A DNA stretch of 6,729 nucleotides from contig DFFH01000053.1 in NCBI GenBank assembly GCA_002368805.1, forward strand, positions 2,629-9,357, given 5' to 3'. A program made the translations under genes and the position numbers. This DNA comes from Mageeibacillus sp. UBA3781. GTDB taxonomy: Bacteria; Bacillota; Clostridia; Saccharofermentanales; Saccharofermentanaceae. Positions 5,312 to 6,729 of this stretch are shown piece by piece; within the stretch, counting starts at the first letter, position 1, and each line of letters starts with the position of its first letter. Under the pieces are notes generated by a model. The model searched no databases and was not told the origin of the DNA. It saw nothing but the letters and a program-made list of their open reading frames with translations.

Positions 5312-5385
5312 TGAACCACTGGTGCGCCCTGAAAACAGTATGAGCTGCCGTCGCGAAACAGATCCGTACTGAACCACTGGTGCGC
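5312..5385. repeat. Duplicated 16-bp motif TGAACCACTGGTGCGC
   Basis: Perfect copies lie at 5312-5327 and 5370-5385, starting 58 bp apart. Each contains the 9-bp palindrome ACCA-C-TGGT. The bases after each copy are also loosely alike, with an A-run and then CAG. The first copy starts four bases after the long hairpin ends. Two identical dyads ahead of the ABC permease gene suggest binding sites for a regulator, or edges of a duplicated element. Not assigned to a known family. Confidence 0.7.
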
Positions 5386-5398
5386 TCAAAATCCAGGT

Positions 5399-5521
5399 GA
5401 AAGAGAAAAAGAAAAGAAACAGATAAACACATCTAAAAACACAACCAAAAACACATCTTAATTCCAAAGAAAAACACATCAATAAACACACTGAAACACA
5501 GCAAAACAAGAAGGAGAAAAA
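5399..5521 (+). promoter_or_regulatory. A/C-rich leader before the ABC permease, with the ribosome-binding site
   Basis: About 110 bases are almost entirely A and C with scattered T and very little G. ACACATC recurs at 5427, 5451 and 5474, and AAACACA-type words fill the rest. Such a leader should stay single-stranded, which would favour ribosome loading or binding of an RNA-binding protein. It ends with AAGGAG (5511-5516), 5 nt before ATG 5522. No clear -35/-10 pair is visible between 5211 and 5400, so read-through from the upstream operon or a non-canonical promoter is possible. Confidence 0.55.
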
Positions 5522-6729
5522 ATGGGAGTCATTTTTAAACACACACTTAAAAATATGTTCTCAAAGCCGTTTCGGACGATCATGCTGGTGCTCTGCATCC
5601 TGATCTGTTCCTTCGCCGCGATGATGACATTCGATATGAGCAACTCCGTGAGAAATGTTCTCGAATCCGCATTCCTCACGATGTTCGGAGACAGTAATGT
5701 AATGGTCACCGGAAACGGCGGCCTGAAGGATGCGGATTTCGAAGGCCTTCCGGAACACGATAAGGCGCTGATGACCGCAGACATGACAACATTCAATATT
5801 CCCGGAAACACAGAATATGCATACTTCCACGAGAAGAGCATCCTGATCTACACCACGGATATTGAAGATGCCAATACGCTGCATCTTCTGGCAGAAGAGA
5901 CCGAACTGGCGAGAAATGAGATCGCGATCCCGAAGACGCTTTCCGAAGACTTGAAGCTGAAGAAAGGCGATAAGATCGAGTTCTTCGACGAGAACGATCA
6001 GCCGCACGAATACACCGTAAAGGCAGTGCTCTCCTATAAGGGACTGCTCTCGGAAAAGTATAACGTCGTGATGCCGCTGGACGGATTCTGCGACCTTTTC
6101 GGCGAAGAGATCACTTTCAAGGGCGCATATGTCCGCGTTCACGACAGAAGCAAGGTCGGTGAGTTCTGTGACCTCATGCAGGAGAAGACCCAGGGCGTCG
6201 AGCCCGAGGATCTGATCAACGGCGAGCTTGTACAGCAGAATGTAAACGGTGTCACAAGTGTTTTCGCGATTCTTTTCCTGATCTGCCTGATGCTCGTCAT
6301 CTTCGTCACGATCTCGCTTTCGGAGCGCATCATGGTCGAGAGAATGGGCACGGTCGGAACCCTGAGAAGCCTCGGTGTCACACCGAACACGACCGCAAAG
6401 ATAGTGCTTTTCGAGAATGCGCTGTATGGCCTGATCGGCGGCGCGATCGGCTCGACACTGTATGTGCTGACCAGAGACGCGATCTTCAACAATGTATTCT
6501 CCCTGAATTCCGGATCGGACATCGAGCTGGAGATGAATCTCGGAAAAGTATCCGTCGCTGCCTGGATCGGCGTCATCATCGGTGCCATCGTGATCGAGTG
6601 CCTCTGCCCGATCAAGGAACTCCTGAAGGCGACCAGAACATCGATCAGAGACCTGATCTTCGATAACAAAGATGCAGATTATAAATATGCTCGAAAAACA
6701 CTCGTCGCAGCGATCCTTTTCACCATTGC
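5522..6729 (+). CDS. ABC transporter permease, FtsX/MacB-like (cut off at right edge)
   Basis: 402 codons are visible and the frame is open at the window end. A first membrane span lies at about residues 19-37 after a basic N-terminus (KHTLKNMFSKPFRT). A large extracytoplasmic region of about 200 residues follows (about 40-240). Then comes an FtsX domain with spans at about 244-266, 297-320 and 345-363. Its signature is SERIMVERMGTVGTLRSLG, then ENALYGLIGGAIG. A further hydrophobic segment begins near 392, so the full protein is probably a two-module permease of about 800 residues, as in antimicrobial-peptide and lipoprotein-type ABC exporters of Firmicutes. It needs an ATPase partner, which is not in the window and may follow. 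The start is set by AAGGAG at 5511-5516. It is codirectional with the PadR cluster but 311 bp away. Substrate unknown; a role in envelope stress or peptide resistance is inference from context. Confidence 0.92.
   Translation, partial: MGVIFKHTLKNMFSKPFRTIMLVLCILICSFAAMMTFDMSNSVRNVLESAFLTMFGDSNVMVTGNGGLKDADFEGLPEHDKALMTADMTTFNIPGNTEYAYFHEKSILIYTTDIEDANTLHLLAEETELARNEIAIPKTLSEDLKLKKGDKIEFFDENDQPHEYTVKAVLSYKGLLSEKYNVVMPLDGFCDLFGEEITFKGAYVRVHDRSKVGEFCDLMQEKTQGVEPEDLINGELVQQNVNGVTSVFAILFLICLMLVIFVTISLSERIMVERMGTVGTLRSLGVTPNTTAKIVLFENALYGLIGGAIGSTLYVLTRDAIFNNVFSLNSGSDIELEMNLGKVSVAAWIGVIIGAIVIECLCPIKELLKATRTSIRDLIFDNKDADYKYARKTLVAAILFTI

Noticed and set aside
5479..6669. Minus-strand frames opposite the ABC permease
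   Set aside because: They are antisense to a clear FtsX-domain protein and have no family features or translation signals of their own.

Overview
The window looks like chromosomal DNA of a Gram-positive, low-to-moderate-GC anaerobe, most plausibly a Clostridia/Lachnospiraceae-type gut or rumen bacterium. This is inferred from strong Shine-Dalgarno sites (AAGGAG, GAGGAG), a textbook sigma-A-type promoter, and the PadR / DUF1700 (HAAS) / DUF4097 gene set next to an FtsX-type ABC permease, a combination typical of Firmicutes. No taxonomic marker gene is present, so the assignment is a guess from style.

Layout. The left third reads leftward: a nearly complete MATE-family efflux transporter (1-1435, running off the left edge) and, upstream of it, a 247-residue protein of unknown function whose C-terminal half looks like a PD-(D/E)XK nuclease-fold domain (1610-2353). 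A gene-free divergent region of about 740 bases follows (2354-3092). It holds a pair of 11-bp direct repeats just upstream of the nuclease-like gene, an 82-bp tandem repeat present 2.6 times (2480-2694) that can form two mutually exclusive hairpins, a purine-rich stretch with degenerate GGAGCTGAGGG repeats, and a strong promoter whose -10 box lies inside a perfect 9-bp-arm inverted repeat.

That promoter drives a rightward cluster: a PadR regulator (3093-3407), a DUF1700/HAAS membrane protein overlapping it by 4 bases (3404-4285), and a membrane-anchored DUF4097 beta-repeat protein (4305-5210). After a 311-base gap with a long imperfect hairpin, a duplicated 16-bp palindrome-containing motif and an A/C-rich leader, an FtsX/MacB-type ABC permease begins (5522) and runs off the right edge.

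How it may work together (inference): PadR probably autorepresses through the inverted repeat. The HAAS and DUF4097 proteins, both membrane-associated, are probably sensing or signalling partners, and the ABC permease may be the transport output of the same envelope-response unit, though the structured gap suggests it has separate control. The left-hand genes are not obviously part of this circuit. The tandem repeat array and the hairpin/duplicated-motif gap are the parts least explained by known gene families.
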